A stretch of 64,000 nucleotides of DNA, from the NCBI GenBank assembly GCA_903835235.1, contig CAILMF010000058.1:62001-126000 (forward strand). The letters run 5' to 3'. The notes beneath the pieces are model-generated. The model did no database searches. It saw nothing but the letters and a program-made list of their open reading frames with translations, and was not told the DNA's origin. How positions within the stretch are numbered: the stretch's first letter is position 1; each line of letters starts with the position of its first letter. A program made the translations under genes and the position numbers. Shown piece by piece: positions 18,401-29,827 of this stretch. Origin of the DNA: an uncultured Rhodospirillales bacterium (GTDB lineage Bacteria > Pseudomonadota > Alphaproteobacteria > Acetobacterales > Acetobacteraceae).

Positions 18401-18862
18401 GGCCCGCGTCCTCCCCGCGATGGGCAGCGCGAGGGCTACCGCGGCGGTGATCGCTACCAGGGCAACCGCAACGAAGCGCCGTCCCGCCCGGTGCAGACCA
18501 TCGCCATGGTGCTGCCGGATGGCTTCTACGGCCCGCCGCGGCCGCCGGTGGAAAAGCCGCTGCGGCCCGACTTCGCCAGCCAGGGCAAGGACCGCGGCCC
18601 GCGCCGCGACTTCGGCCGTGGCCCGGGCGGTGGCGGTGGCCCGGGCGGCCCCGGCGGCAATCGTGGCGGCCCCGGTGGGGATCGTGGTGGCGACCGCGGT
18701 GGGGACCGCCCCTGGTCCAAGCGCCCCGAGGGCGGGCGTGGCGACCGGGGTGACCGTGGCGGCGGTGGCCAGCCGCGCGAACAGCAGATCCTCGGCCCAA
18801 CCAACAGCGACCCGGCGGCGGATTCGCCCTTCGCCATCCTGGCCAGGCTCAAGCTGAAGTAG
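15446..18862 (+). CDS. SUV3-like superfamily 2 RNA/DNA helicase with low-complexity C-terminal tail
   Basis: About 1138 residues. The helicase core opens directly after the start, with GPTNTGKT (residues 11-18), DEIQ (93-96), ATDAIGMGLNM and QIAGRAGRG. This pattern matches SUV3-type helicases, whose mitochondrial relatives work in RNA decay. From about residue 800 the protein becomes Arg/Gly/Pro-rich. It carries three copies of an (M/F)(F/Y)GPP motif and a run of GDRPQ-type repeats (18146-18385), then Gly-rich segments. A TTG at 15371 would add 25 residues; the ATG at 15446 is preferred because it sits directly at the core. Confidence 0.88.
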   Translation: MFEARVKAVLGPTNTGKTHLAITRLLAHASGIIGFPLRLLARENYDRMVAAKGERYVALITGEEKIVPPEARWFACTVEAMPLDRRVEFVAVDEIQLCADPDRGHIFTDRLLNARGMVETMFMGAETIRPLLQRLVPQAEIETRPRLSQLTYAGPAKLTRLPARSAVVAFSAAEVYAIAEAIRRKRGGCAVVMGRMSPRTRNAQVALYQDREVDFLVATDAIGMGLNMDVDHVAFAALQKFDGHQLRALNAQEAAQIAGRAGRGMRDGTFGVTGECPPLPDEIVNKIEGHQFEALQTLAWRNSELDFTSVDALLDSLAAPPPEAGLTKGNDATDHITLSMLARETEMRQLAQGRGRVKLLWEACQVPDFRKLSDDTHTRLCARIFTSLATKGVLESDWVSSQLAGLHSVEGDLDTLMSRLANIRVWSYIAARADWLKDAAQAAAEARKAEDAVSDALHERLTARFVDRRAAQLIRRLEEGEEDLLSAVTRKGEVLVEGHTVGRVEGFLFHPDATAETEEERKLVLRAARRALREEIPRRVAGLEMAKDDVFSLSPNHRVLWEGHEVARLRPGSEPGKPQVEVLASEFLDGAQRERVRARLAKWIEGILAKELAAISAVEQKAEADNTLRGPAFLLREQLGLAPGNTDGMVTPELRQKLKAIGIRAGRYALFLPEALKPRAMALRAQLWALSRNIETPALPNAGLVALQLRDAREGEENPPPPVNWPPGFAETIGWLPAGSVLIRLDVAERIAGELSFLTRRAPAPPPPDLASRLGVKGDTLGPALAALGFRLLEAEPLAENMFGPPTPMRIAQPRAQRPYQGQRRDQRGPAPQQTRSPRPERAPREAWVPEPLPEGMFGPPAPPPRGPRPEGRGERDRNRGGERGPRRDNRAPGQYQGPAGERPAGDRPYGDRPAGDRPYRDRPRGDHPQGDRPQGDRPQGDRPYTPRPQGDRPQGERPQGDRPQGDRPQGDRPQGDRPYGGRDQGPRPPRDGQREGYRGGDRYQGNRNEAPSRPVQTIAMVLPDGFYGPPRPPVEKPLRPDFASQGKDRGPRRDFGRGPGGGGGPGGPGGNRGGPGGDRGGDRGGDRPWSKRPEGGRGDRGDRGGGGQPREQQILGPTNSDPAADSPFAILARLKLK
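18146..18385 (+). repeat. GDRPx/RPQGD coding tandem repeat in the helicase tail
   Basis: About 16 copies of a 12-15-base unit encode GDRPY, GDRPA and RPQGD peptides. The central copies (CGTCCCCAGGGCGAC) are nearly identical at the DNA level, which indicates recent expansion. The segment is in frame and is probably disordered and RNA-binding. Confidence 0.8.
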
Positions 18863-18871
18863 CGCCGGGGC

Positions 18872-19165
18872 GTGCCAGGAGACACTGAGGACCGCGATTG
18901 GCAGCGGTTGGACAAGTGGCTCTGGTGCGCCAGGCTGGCCAAGGCGCGCGCCACCTGCACGGAAGCCGTGGCGCGCGGCGGCTTCCGGCTCAACCGCCAG
19001 CCGACCGAAAAGCCCCACGCGAAGCTGCGGCCCGGGGATGTGCTGACCTTTCCCTGGCAGGACCAGGTGAAGGTCTGGCGGGTGCTGGCGCTGGCCGCAA
19101 GGCGTGGCCCGCCGGCCGAAGCCCAGGCGCTGTTCGAGGATCTCTCGGCCGAACCGGAGGGCTGA
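18872..19165 (+). CDS. S4-domain RNA-binding protein, Hsp15-like
   Basis: A 97-residue protein with one S4 domain (about residues 11-60): RLDKWLWCARLAKAR, then a basic RGGFRLNRQPTEKPHAKLRPGD surface. This matches the HslR/Hsp15 family, which binds ribosomal RNA and rescues stalled 50S subunits. It starts with GTG 9 bases after the helicase stop, with AGGAG-like bases inside rather than before the start. Co-transcription with the helicase gene suggests a shared RNA role. Confidence 0.88.
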   Translation: MPGDTEDRDWQRLDKWLWCARLAKARATCTEAVARGGFRLNRQPTEKPHAKLRPGDVLTFPWQDQVKVWRVLALAARRGPPAEAQALFEDLSAEPEG

Positions 19166-19274
19166 TTTGCCTCCCCTGCGCCGCGGACATGCCTGTCTGC
19201 CAGCCTGACCGCTTGCCATAACCGTGAAGGCAGGCCATTTGTCCGGCGTATTGCCCGGCCTGAGGGATAGCGTT

Positions 19275-19607
19275 GTGACCTACGTCGTTCTCGAGAACTG
19301 CATCAAGTGCAAGTACATGGATTGCGTCGAGGTCTGTCCGGTGGACTGCTTCTACGTCGGTGAGAACTTCCTCGCGATCCACCCGGATGAATGCATCGAC
19401 TGCGGCGTGTGCGAACCGGAATGCCCGGCCGAGGCGATTGTGCCGGACAGCGACGACCGCGCCGCCGAGTGGGTCGAGATCAACCGTACCTTCGCCACCC
19501 AGTGGCCCAATATCACCCGCAAGGGTGAATCGCCGGCCGATGCCGACGAATGGAAAGACAAGCCGGGCAAGAAGGCCCTGCTCAGCGCCGCCCCCGGCAA
19601 GGCCTGA
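19275..19607 (+). CDS. fdxA: Ferredoxin FdxA, 3Fe-4S/4Fe-4S type
   Basis: A 110-residue ferredoxin. The first cluster motif is Cys9-x2-Cys12-x4-Cys17-x3-Cys21-Pro and the second is Cys40-x2-Cys43-x2-Cys46-x3-Cys50-Pro, followed by the long C-terminal tail of the FdxA family. I chose the GTG at 19275 because it gives the family N-terminus (M)TYVVLENC; a GAGGGA sequence lies upstream. Longer in-frame starts would add unrelated residues. It is followed by the CarD gene, an order frequent in Rhodospirillales relatives. Confidence 0.95.
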   Translation: MTYVVLENCIKCKYMDCVEVCPVDCFYVGENFLAIHPDECIDCGVCEPECPAEAIVPDSDDRAAEWVEINRTFATQWPNITRKGESPADADEWKDKPGKKALLSAAPGKA

Positions 19608-19872
19608 AGCGACCCGCCGGGCCGAGCGCCCGTCCCGCGCCCTGAGACGTGATTCATCCGTGTTAACGGGTGATGACTTAGGTCGAAAAACCTGCTAACG
19701 TTTCAAACTGATGGCAGAGCCGGTGGCGTCTTGCGCTGCGGAGAGCGATGCGCGCGCTGAAACCGAGCCGGCCCTCCGCCGTAAGGATGTGCCCGGGGCA
19801 AGGCTGGGCGGGGACGCACGACGTCGCGCCCCCGCTGCAGCGTCGCCCCGGCAGCAGGAGATTAGTGCGGTT

Positions 19873-21072
19873 ATGAAGTCACCCGCTCGTGCCAAGGAAC
19901 CTACCAAGTCAACGCCGGCAAAGTCTGCCGGCAGCGATGCCCGGAAGCCGACGAAGCCGACCGCGAAGGCCAAGCAGGTAGCAAGCCCCCGGCGCGCCAG
20001 CGCCCCGGCCAAGACCACGGCGAAGGCCGCGCCCGAGAAGGCCAGCGCCGCGGCGAAGCCGGCCGTTGCGGCCAAGGCGCTGCCCGCGGCCAAGAAACCC
20101 GCCGCGGCACCGGCCCCCAAGCCCGCGCCGCCCAAGACCGAACGCGGCACCAATGCCGGCAAGGTCGCCACCAAGCCAGCGGCCAGGACGGCAACGCCCG
20201 TGGCGCCGCCCGCCGCGGCCAAGCCCGCCGCCCCGCCGGTCAAGACCGCCGCCGCCCAGAAGCCGACGGTTGCACCTCTCGCCCAGTCAGCGGCCCCGGC
20301 CCCGGCCGTCGCCGCCGGGCCACCCGCCCCGCCACCGCCAGCCAGTGCCCCATCCTCACCCGTGTCACCCAAGGTAGCTCCCGTTCCCAAATCCGTCGCC
20401 CCCAAGGCCGCCCCCGTCCCGAAGCCGACGGTGACCGCTGCGCCCATCATGCCTCCCGCTGAAGCCCCCGCCGCGCCGGTCGCCACCGACCGCCCGGTCT
20501 CGGAGGCCGTGCCGCCACGCCCGACGCACATCCCACACAAGATGGGCGGCGCGCCGATGACCACGCCACGCCTGGCCGCCAAGCCGACCGACTTCAAGGC
20601 CGGCGACATGGTGGTCTACCCGACGCACGGCGTCGGCAGCGTGCAGGGCCTGGAGACCGTCAACGCCGCCGGCTATTCCCTCTCGGTGATCGTCGTCACC
20701 TTCGAGGAAAACCGCATGACCCTGCGGGTGCCGGTCAACAAGGCGGCCTCCTCGGGCCTGCGCAAGCTGGCCAGCAATGAAGGCATGAAGGAAGCGCTGG
20801 ACACGCTGAAGGGCCGGGCGCGCATCAAGCGCACCATGTGGTCGCGCCGCGCCCAGGAATATGAGGCGAAGATCAACTCCGGTGACCCGGTGGCGATTGC
20901 CGAAGTGGTGCGCGACCTGCACCGCAATGCCGGCCAGCCGGACCAGAGCTTCTCCGAGCGGCAGATCTACGAACAGGCGCTGGACCGCCTGGCCACCGAG
21001 GTTGCGGCGATCGACCGCACCGACAAGGTGGCGGCGACCGAGAAGCTGATCCTGCACCTGAAGGGCGGCTGA
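19873..21072 (+). CDS. CarD-family transcription regulator with Lys/Ala/Pro-rich N-terminal extension
   Basis: About 399 residues. Residues 1-239 are a low-complexity Lys/Ala/Pro/Thr stretch like histone H1 tails. The CarD/CdnL domain begins at DFKAGDMVVYPTHGVG (residue 240) and ends with IDRTDKVAATEKLILHLKGG. CarD proteins bind the RNA polymerase beta subunit and stabilise open promoters. Usual bacterial CarD proteins are about 160-190 residues, so the tail is unusual. AGGAG lies 12 bases before the ATG at 19873. An in-frame ATG at 19711 would add 54 residues. Confidence 0.88.
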   Translation: MKSPARAKEPTKSTPAKSAGSDARKPTKPTAKAKQVASPRRASAPAKTTAKAAPEKASAAAKPAVAAKALPAAKKPAAAPAPKPAPPKTERGTNAGKVATKPAARTATPVAPPAAAKPAAPPVKTAAAQKPTVAPLAQSAAPAPAVAAGPPAPPPPASAPSSPVSPKVAPVPKSVAPKAAPVPKPTVTAAPIMPPAEAPAAPVATDRPVSEAVPPRPTHIPHKMGGAPMTTPRLAAKPTDFKAGDMVVYPTHGVGSVQGLETVNAAGYSLSVIVVTFEENRMTLRVPVNKAASSGLRKLASNEGMKEALDTLKGRARIKRTMWSRRAQEYEAKINSGDPVAIAEVVRDLHRNAGQPDQSFSERQIYEQALDRLATEVAAIDRTDKVAATEKLILHLKGG

Positions 21073-21084
21073 GGAGGCGGCACC

Positions 21085-21363
21085 GTGGATGTGAAGGAAG
21101 CTGTAGCGAAGGCGAAGCAATATGCTTCATACGTTTTCGCTGAAGAGAACCCGATTGGTTTGGGCCTGGAAGAGGTCGTACACGATGAAGCCGACAGGAG
21201 TTGGAACATCACCGTAGGGTTTTCGCGGGCTTCGGTCGGGACCGCCTCTACAGCAACCCATGCTTTCATCAACGCCCTCTCTGGCACCCAGCGAATTTTC
21301 AAGGTTGTGAAGGTCGCCGAGGCTGATGGCCGGCTGATCTCGATCACCAACCGAGACAGCTGA
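21085..21363 (+). CDS. Conserved-looking small protein paired with a PIN-like protein
   Basis: A 92-residue soluble protein starting with GTG. GAGGAGG overlaps the CarD stop and is well placed as its ribosome-binding site. The pattern is an N-terminal helix (VKEAVAKAKQYASYVF), then GLEEVVHDEADRSWNITVGFSR, and finally FKVVKVAEADGRLISITNR, which looks like a small alpha/beta fold. I do not know a named function. Base composition is much lower in GC than its neighbours, about 48-60% per 60 bases. It is 7 bases from the PIN-like gene, so the two form a pair. Confidence 0.75.
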   Translation: MDVKEAVAKAKQYASYVFAEENPIGLGLEEVVHDEADRSWNITVGFSRASVGTASTATHAFINALSGTQRIFKVVKVAEADGRLISITNRDS

Positions 21364-21370
21364 GCCTGGC

Positions 21371-21838
21371 GTGTCCCAGCCGGTAGTGCTCGATACGAAC
21401 CTTCTTGTCTTGCTTGTGGTTGGGTTGCAGGACCGTGCTGCAATCGCCCGTCATAAGCGGCTCGCGGCTTACACCAGCGAGGATTTCGACATCCTGTCCA
21501 GCATGATCAGGTCAGCCAGTGCGGTTCTGCTCACGCCCAATACGCTAACCGAAGCGTCCAATCTGCTCGGCAAAGCAGACCGGCAGGCGCTAGCCTTCCG
21601 TGCGCTGCTCGGCCAGTTGGTCAAGCTCCAGGGCGAAAGGTATATCCAAAGCACTCAGGCGGTTGAGCACGTCGCTTTCCACCGCCTGGGCCTGACCGAT
21701 GCGGCCTTGCTTACCCTGCTGGACGAGATACCTGACGATGCTGTGCTTTTGACTGCCGACCTCGGCCTCTACTTGACTGCCAACGGAGCTGGGCGACAGG
21801 CCTTGAACTGGAATCATCTTCCCCACCGCGACATTTAG
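21371..21838 (+). CDS. PIN-like domain protein
   Basis: A 155-residue protein starting with GTG. VVLDTNLLVLLVVG at the N-terminus gives the first acidic residue (Asp8) and Asn10 of a PIN nuclease fold. LTPNTLTEASNLLGKA gives the central Glu, and LGLTDAALL and LLTADLGLYL give later Asp residues. PIN proteins are often toxins of toxin-antitoxin pairs, but this is larger than typical VapC and its partner is not a recognisable antitoxin. GC is low (about 57-63% in sampled lines). The stop overlaps the convergent CDF gene by 4 bases. Confidence 0.7.
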   Translation: MSQPVVLDTNLLVLLVVGLQDRAAIARHKRLAAYTSEDFDILSSMIRSASAVLLTPNTLTEASNLLGKADRQALAFRALLGQLVKLQGERYIQSTQAVEHVAFHRLGLTDAALLTLLDEIPDDAVLLTADLGLYLTANGAGRQALNWNHLPHRDI

Positions 21839-22785
21839 ACAACTTCGGCCGGAGCCAACGGGCAGCCATGGCTGCCCGTTTCCAATTGCAGCGTGGCATG
21901 GCCGATCCCGAAGCGCTGGCGCAACCCATCGCAGGCCGCCAGCAGGAAGCCGTCATCGGCCACCGCCTCCGGCCGCACCAGATGCGCGGTCAGCGCCACC
22001 TGCGTGGTGCCCAGCGCCCATATGTGCAGGTCGTGCACCTCCACCACCCCGGGCAAGCCGGCCAGGAAGGACCGCACGGCCGCCGGGTCCACCTGTGGCG
22101 GCACCATGTCCATGGCCAGTCCCGCCGATTCGCGCAGTAGGCCCCAGGTGCCGACCAGGATCACCAGCGCCACCACCAACCCCAGCGCCGGGTCCACCCA
22201 CAGCCAGCCGGTCGCCCGGATCACCAGCGCCCCGGCCACCACGGCAAGCGAGACCGCGGCATCGGCCGCCATGTGCAGGAAGGCACCGCGCCGGTTGGCA
22301 TCGGCGGCGCGCCCGCGCGCAAACAGCAGCGCCGTCGCGGTGTTCACCACCACGCCGACGGCGGCCACCCACAGCATCGGGCCGGTTTCCACCGGGGCCG
22401 GGTGCAGCAGGCGGTCCACCGCCCCGCCCACGATCGCGCCGACCGCCACCAGCAGCAGCGCCGCATTCGCCAGCGCCGCCAGGATGGTGCCGCGATGCCA
22501 GCCATAGGTGCGGCGCTCGCTGGGCCGGCGCCGGGCCAGCACCACGGCAACCCAGGCCAGGACCAGGCCCAGCACGTCCGAGAGGTTGTGGCCGGCATCC
22601 GCCACCAGCGCCATCGAGCCGGCGACGACTCCGGCTGTCGCCTCGAAGGCGGTGAAGCCGAGGTTCAGCAGGATGCCCGGCAGGAAGCCGCGCGCCGCCG
22701 GGTCCGCGCCATGGCTGTGCCCATGGTGATGGTGATGTGCCCCCTGGACCTCATGGTCATGGTGATGATCGTCGGCGTGCGGCAT
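21835..22785 (-). CDS. Cation diffusion facilitator (zinc/cobalt/cadmium exporter)
   Basis: A 316-residue CzcD-type exporter. The N-terminus is His-rich (HHHDHEVQ, HHHHHGHSHG), probably metal-binding. Six hydrophobic helices follow, with the zinc-site pair ADAGHNLSD (helix 2) and HMAADAAVS (helix 5). A cytoplasmic dimerisation domain has VHDLHIWALG. It exports divalent metals by proton antiport across the inner membrane. It is divergent to bamD across a 121-base spacer that holds a perfect 10-base inverted repeat. Confidence 0.94.
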   Translation of the reverse strand: MPHADDHHHDHEVQGAHHHHHGHSHGADPAARGFLPGILLNLGFTAFEATAGVVAGSMALVADAGHNLSDVLGLVLAWVAVVLARRRPSERRTYGWHRGTILAALANAALLLVAVGAIVGGAVDRLLHPAPVETGPMLWVAAVGVVVNTATALLFARGRAADANRRGAFLHMAADAAVSLAVVAGALVIRATGWLWVDPALGLVVALVILVGTWGLLRESAGLAMDMVPPQVDPAAVRSFLAGLPGVVEVHDLHIWALGTTQVALTAHLVRPEAVADDGFLLAACDGLRQRFGIGHATLQLETGSHGCPLAPAEVV

Positions 22786-22868
22786 CCAATCCCCTCGAAG
22801 CCGGCCCCGCGCCGGGCGTCATGCCCGGGGCAAGCGTTGCGCTTGTTGCGGCCAAACCGGCACCTGCC

Positions 22869-22893
22869 CATGTGGCGCCCGGCGCGCCACATG
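22869..22893. promoter_or_regulatory. Operator-like palindrome between the CDF exporter and bamD
   Basis: CATGTGGCGC and GCGCCACATG form a perfect 10-base inverted repeat with a 5-base spacer. It ends one base before TATAGA (22895-22900), a possible -10 hexamer for bamD. The position suits a repressor or activator site. Confidence 0.4.
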
Positions 22894-22906
22894 GTATAGA
22901 CGCCCC

Positions 22907-23818
22907 ATGGTGAACGACACGGCCCCCATGACCCGACGCCTGCTGACCCCGCTGTTCCTGCTGCTCGGCCTGGCCGTGCTGCCTGGCTGCTCCACGCTGC
23001 GCAGCCTGAACCCCTGGGACGGCAATGACGCGGCGCTGGCCCAGCGCGCCCGCACGCCGCAGGATGGCGACCCGACCATCGACCGCTCGCCCGAAGGTCT
23101 ATACGCCGCGGGTGTGGAAGCGTTGCAGGCCCGCCGCTTCCAGGCGGCGGTGGACCTGTTCGACCAGGTCGAGCGCGACCACCCCTATTCCGCCTGGGCG
23201 ACCAACGCCAAGATCATGACCGCCTATGGCGAATACCAGCGCAACCGCTACACCGAGGCGGTGGGCGCGCTGGACCGCTTCATCCAGCTGCATCCGGCGC
23301 ATCGCGACATCGCCTATGCCTATTATCTGCGCGCGCTCTGCTACTATGAGCAGATCTCGGACGCCCAGCGCGACCAGCGCACCACGGAACAGGCCATGGC
23401 GGCGCTGCAGGACGTGGTGAACCGCTTCCCCGAAAGCTCCTACGCCCGCGACGCCCGGCTGAAGATCGACCTGGGCCGCGACCACCTGGCGGGCAAGGAG
23501 ATGAATGTCGGCCGCTTCTATGAGCGTCAGCGCCTATACGCTTCCGCCATCGGCCGGTTCCGCCGCGTGATCGAGGAATTCCAGACCACCAACCACGTGC
23601 CGGAAGCGCTGCACCGCCTGACCGAGATTTACCTGGCGCTGGGCCTGGAGGAAGAGGCGAAGAAGACCGCCTCGGTGCTCGGCCACAACTTCCCGGGCAG
23701 CCCCTGGTACCAGGACAGCTACGCGCTGCTGGTGGAAGGCGCGCCTGGCGCGGATAGCGGCCGCCCCGGGCTGATGCGCCGCAGCCTGCGCAGCATCGCT
23801 TCGCTGTCGCCGTTCTAG
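22907..23818 (+). CDS. bamD: Outer membrane assembly factor BamD
   Basis: A lipoprotein of the BAM complex, which inserts beta-barrel proteins into the outer membrane. The 303-residue sequence has a signal peptide with lipobox LPGC (VLPGCSTLRSL). TPR-like helices follow: SPEGLYAAGVEALQARRFQAAVDLFDQVERDHPYS, NRYTEAVGALDRF and later repeats. If translation starts at the second ATG (22928) the signal peptide begins MTRRLLTP, which fits the possible -10 box at 22895 better. Confidence 0.93.
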   Translation: MVNDTAPMTRRLLTPLFLLLGLAVLPGCSTLRSLNPWDGNDAALAQRARTPQDGDPTIDRSPEGLYAAGVEALQARRFQAAVDLFDQVERDHPYSAWATNAKIMTAYGEYQRNRYTEAVGALDRFIQLHPAHRDIAYAYYLRALCYYEQISDAQRDQRTTEQAMAALQDVVNRFPESSYARDARLKIDLGRDHLAGKEMNVGRFYERQRLYASAIGRFRRVIEEFQTTNHVPEALHRLTEIYLALGLEEEAKKTASVLGHNFPGSPWYQDSYALLVEGAPGADSGRPGLMRRSLRSIASLSPF

Positions 23819-23834
23819 GGCCAGCGGGCGGCGC

Positions 23835-25516
23835 ATGCTCGCCTCGCTCGCCATCCGCGATGTGGTGCTGATCGACCGGCTGGACCTGAGCTTCGGGCCC
23901 GGCCTCTCGGTCCTCACCGGTGAAACCGGCGCCGGCAAATCGATATTGCTGGACAGCCTTGGGCTGGCCTGCGGCCTGCGGGCGGAAGCCGGCATGGTCC
24001 GCAGCGGCCAGTCCCAGGCCAGCGTCGCCGCCGGCTTCCTGCCCCCTGCCGGCCACCCCGCCCTGGCCTTGTTGCAGGAACAGGGCATCGAGGCCGATGA
24101 CGACATGCTGGTGCTGCGCCGCGTGGTGCAGGCGGATGGCCGCAGCCGCGCCTTCGTCAACGACCAGCCCGTGGCCGTGGGCCTGCTGAAGCGCCTGGCC
24201 GCGTTGCTGGTGGAAGTTCAGGGCCAGCACGACCAGGTCGGCCTGGCCGACCCCGCCAGCCATGCCGGGTTGCTGGACGCCTTCGGCGCGCTGGACGGCA
24301 AGCGCAATGCCGCCGGCGCCGCCTGGCGAGACTGGCGCGCCGCCGAGCGCAAACTGGCCGAGGCACGCGACGCCATCGCCGCCGCCCAGCGCGACGAGGA
24401 GTTCCTGCGCCACGCAGTGGAGGAACTGACCAGCCTTTCGCCCGAGGAGGGCGAGGAGGCCGAACTCTCCAAGGAACGCCAGCAACTCCAGCAGGGCGAG
24501 CGCCGCGCCGAGCAGATCGCCGCCGCGCTGAGCGAGTTGCAGCCGCGCGACCGCCGCAAGGGCGGCCCGGCCGAGGCGATGCGCCAGGCCGCCCGCGCGC
24601 TGGAACGTCTGCCCAGCCCGACGAATGAGGAATGCCAGCCGGTGCTGGCCGCGCTGGCCACCGCGCAGGACGCGCTTTCGGACGCGGAAGCCCTGCTGGA
24701 GCGCCTGTTGCAGGAAGGCGGCCCCGACCCGCGCCGGCTGGAGAACCTGGAGGAGCGGCTGTTCGGCCTGCGCGCCGCCGCCCGCAAGCACGGCGTGCCC
24801 GTGGTGGAGCTGCCGACCCTGCTGGAGACGCTGCGCGAGCGCCTGGGCGCGCTGGATGCCGGCACCGGCCGTGTCGCGCAGTTGGAACAGGCCGCCGCCA
24901 CGGCCCGCGCCCGCTACCTGGCAGCCGGCGTTGCGCTCTCCGAGGCCCGCCGCGCCGCCGCCGGCCGGCTGGAGAAGGCACTGGCCAAGGAGTTGCCGCC
25001 GCTGAAGCTGGACCGCGCCCGCCTGGTGGTGGAAGTGGCGGCGAAGGAGGAAGGCGGCTGGGGGCCGGAGGGCCAGGACCGCGTGACCTTCCTGGTCTCC
25101 ACCAACCCCGGGCAGACGCCGGGGCAGTTGATGAAGATCGCCTCGGGCGGCGAGCTGTCCCGCCTGATGCTGGCGCTGAAGGTGGTGCTTGCCGCCGGCA
25201 GCCCCGTGCCCACCTTGGTGTTCGACGAGGTGGATGCCGGCATCGGCGGCGCCACCGCGGCGGCGGTGGGGGAAAGGCTGGAACGCGTGGCGGAACGCTT
25301 GCAGGTGCTGGTGGTGACGCATTCGCCGCAGGTGGCGGCGCGCGGCGCGGCGCATCTGCGCGTCAGCAAATCGGTCAAGGCGGGACGCGCGAGCACGCTG
25401 GTGGAAGCCCTGCCCAAGGCCGAACGGCGCGAGGAACTGGCGCGGATGCTGGCCGGCGAGCGCGTGACCGAAGCGGCGCGGGCGGCGGCGGATAGTTTGC
25501 TGACGGGCGGTCTGCT

Positions 25517-25520
<4 letters not shown>
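23835..25520 (+). CDS. recN: DNA repair protein RecN
   Basis: An SMC-like ATPase acting in double-strand break repair, 561 residues. Walker A is GETGAGKS (about residues 31-38). A long coiled-coil arm with the Glu/Arg/Ala-rich stretch spans about residues 160-370. The signature IASGGELSRLMLALK and Walker B PTLVFDEVDAGIGG follow. The D-loop and HSPQVAARG are in place. The gene starts 17 bases after bamD and overlaps the next small gene by an ATGA junction. Confidence 0.97.
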
Positions 25521-28823
<3,303 letters not shown>

Positions 28824-28880
28824 CTTCGCCTGCGCGACCGACTCACGCCCTTCGGCGCCAGCGCCTCGGACGGTCAGGCG

Positions 28881-29816
28881 CTATTCCGGCCCGAATTCCC
28901 GCACCAGCACTGCCAGCCGCTCCCGCGTTTCCGCCAGGTAGGCCGCGTAGTCCGCGGGACCGCGGCCATGCGCCGTCACCCCCGCCGCCGCCAGCCGCGT
29001 CAGCACCGCCGGCTCCCGCAGGGTCGCCAGCACCTGCGCCGCCAGCGCCTCGCGCTCCGCCTCCGGCCAGCTTCGCGCGGCGAAGATGCCCTGGCTCCCC
29101 TCGGCCTTGAAGGCGGGGAAGCCGGCCTCGGCGCTCGTCGGCATCTGCGGCAGCGCCGGGCTGCGCGCCGGCCCAGGCGTGGTGATCGCCACCACCTGCC
29201 CGGCCGCCACCAACTCCAGCACCGCGCCCTGCGGCGCCAGCAGCATGGCGATCCGCCCGGCGGTCAGGTCCACCATCGCCGCCGCGCTGCTGCGATACGG
29301 CACTTTCACCAGGGTCACGCCCGCTTCGCGCTGCAACGCCCGCATGCCCAGCGCCGCGCCGCCCGGAGAGGTGTAGTAGCCCAGTTCCCCCGGCTTCTGC
29401 CGCGCCAGCGCCATCAGCGCGCCCAGGTCGCGCACGCCCAGCCCCGGCGCCGCCGCCAGCACCAGCGGGTTGGCGGACGTCCCCGCCACCGGCACCAGCT
29501 CCGTCACCAGGTCGAAGCCTGGTGGCGTCGTCGGCGGCACGGTCACCAGGTCGCCGAAGCTGTACAGCACCGCCTCGCCCGGCCGCGCCCGCAGCAGGGC
29601 GTTGGCGGCGACGATCCCCTCGCCCCCCGCGGCATTCTCCACCAGCACCTGCTGGCCGCGCCGCTGGCTGAGGTCCTCCGCAATCACCCGCGCCGCCAGG
29701 TCCACGGTGGAACCCGGCCCCAGTGAGACGATCATGCGCAGCGGCCGCGGTTGCGCCCGTGCCGGCAACGCCAGCAGCAGGGGCGCGGCCAGCAGGGTAC
29801 GGCGAAGCGGGCGCAT
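28881..29816 (-). CDS. Bug-family substrate-binding protein
   Basis: A 311-residue periplasmic solute-binding protein with signal peptide MRPLRRTLLAAPLLLALPARA. The family pattern is RMIVSLGPGSTVDLAAR, VLVENAAGGEG, GYYTSPGGAA and VPYRSSAAAMVDL. The ATG at 29816 is chosen because GGAGG lies just upstream; longer frames run into aminopeptidase P. Its gene follows aminopeptidase P by 11 bases on the same strand. No transporter membrane subunit is nearby. Confidence 0.9.
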   Translation of the reverse strand: MRPLRRTLLAAPLLLALPARAQPRPLRMIVSLGPGSTVDLAARVIAEDLSQRRGQQVLVENAAGGEGIVAANALLRARPGEAVLYSFGDLVTVPPTTPPGFDLVTELVPVAGTSANPLVLAAAPGLGVRDLGALMALARQKPGELGYYTSPGGAALGMRALQREAGVTLVKVPYRSSAAAMVDLTAGRIAMLLAPQGAVLELVAAGQVVAITTPGPARSPALPQMPTSAEAGFPAFKAEGSQGIFAARSWPEAEREALAAQVLATLREPAVLTRLAAAGVTAHGRGPADYAAYLAETRERLAVLVREFGPE

Positions 29817-29827
29817 GGCAGCCTCCA

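Noticed and set aside
28824-28880. Terminator between the MBL hydrolase and the binding-protein gene
   Set aside because: The 57 bases contain only weak GC pairings and no T-run.
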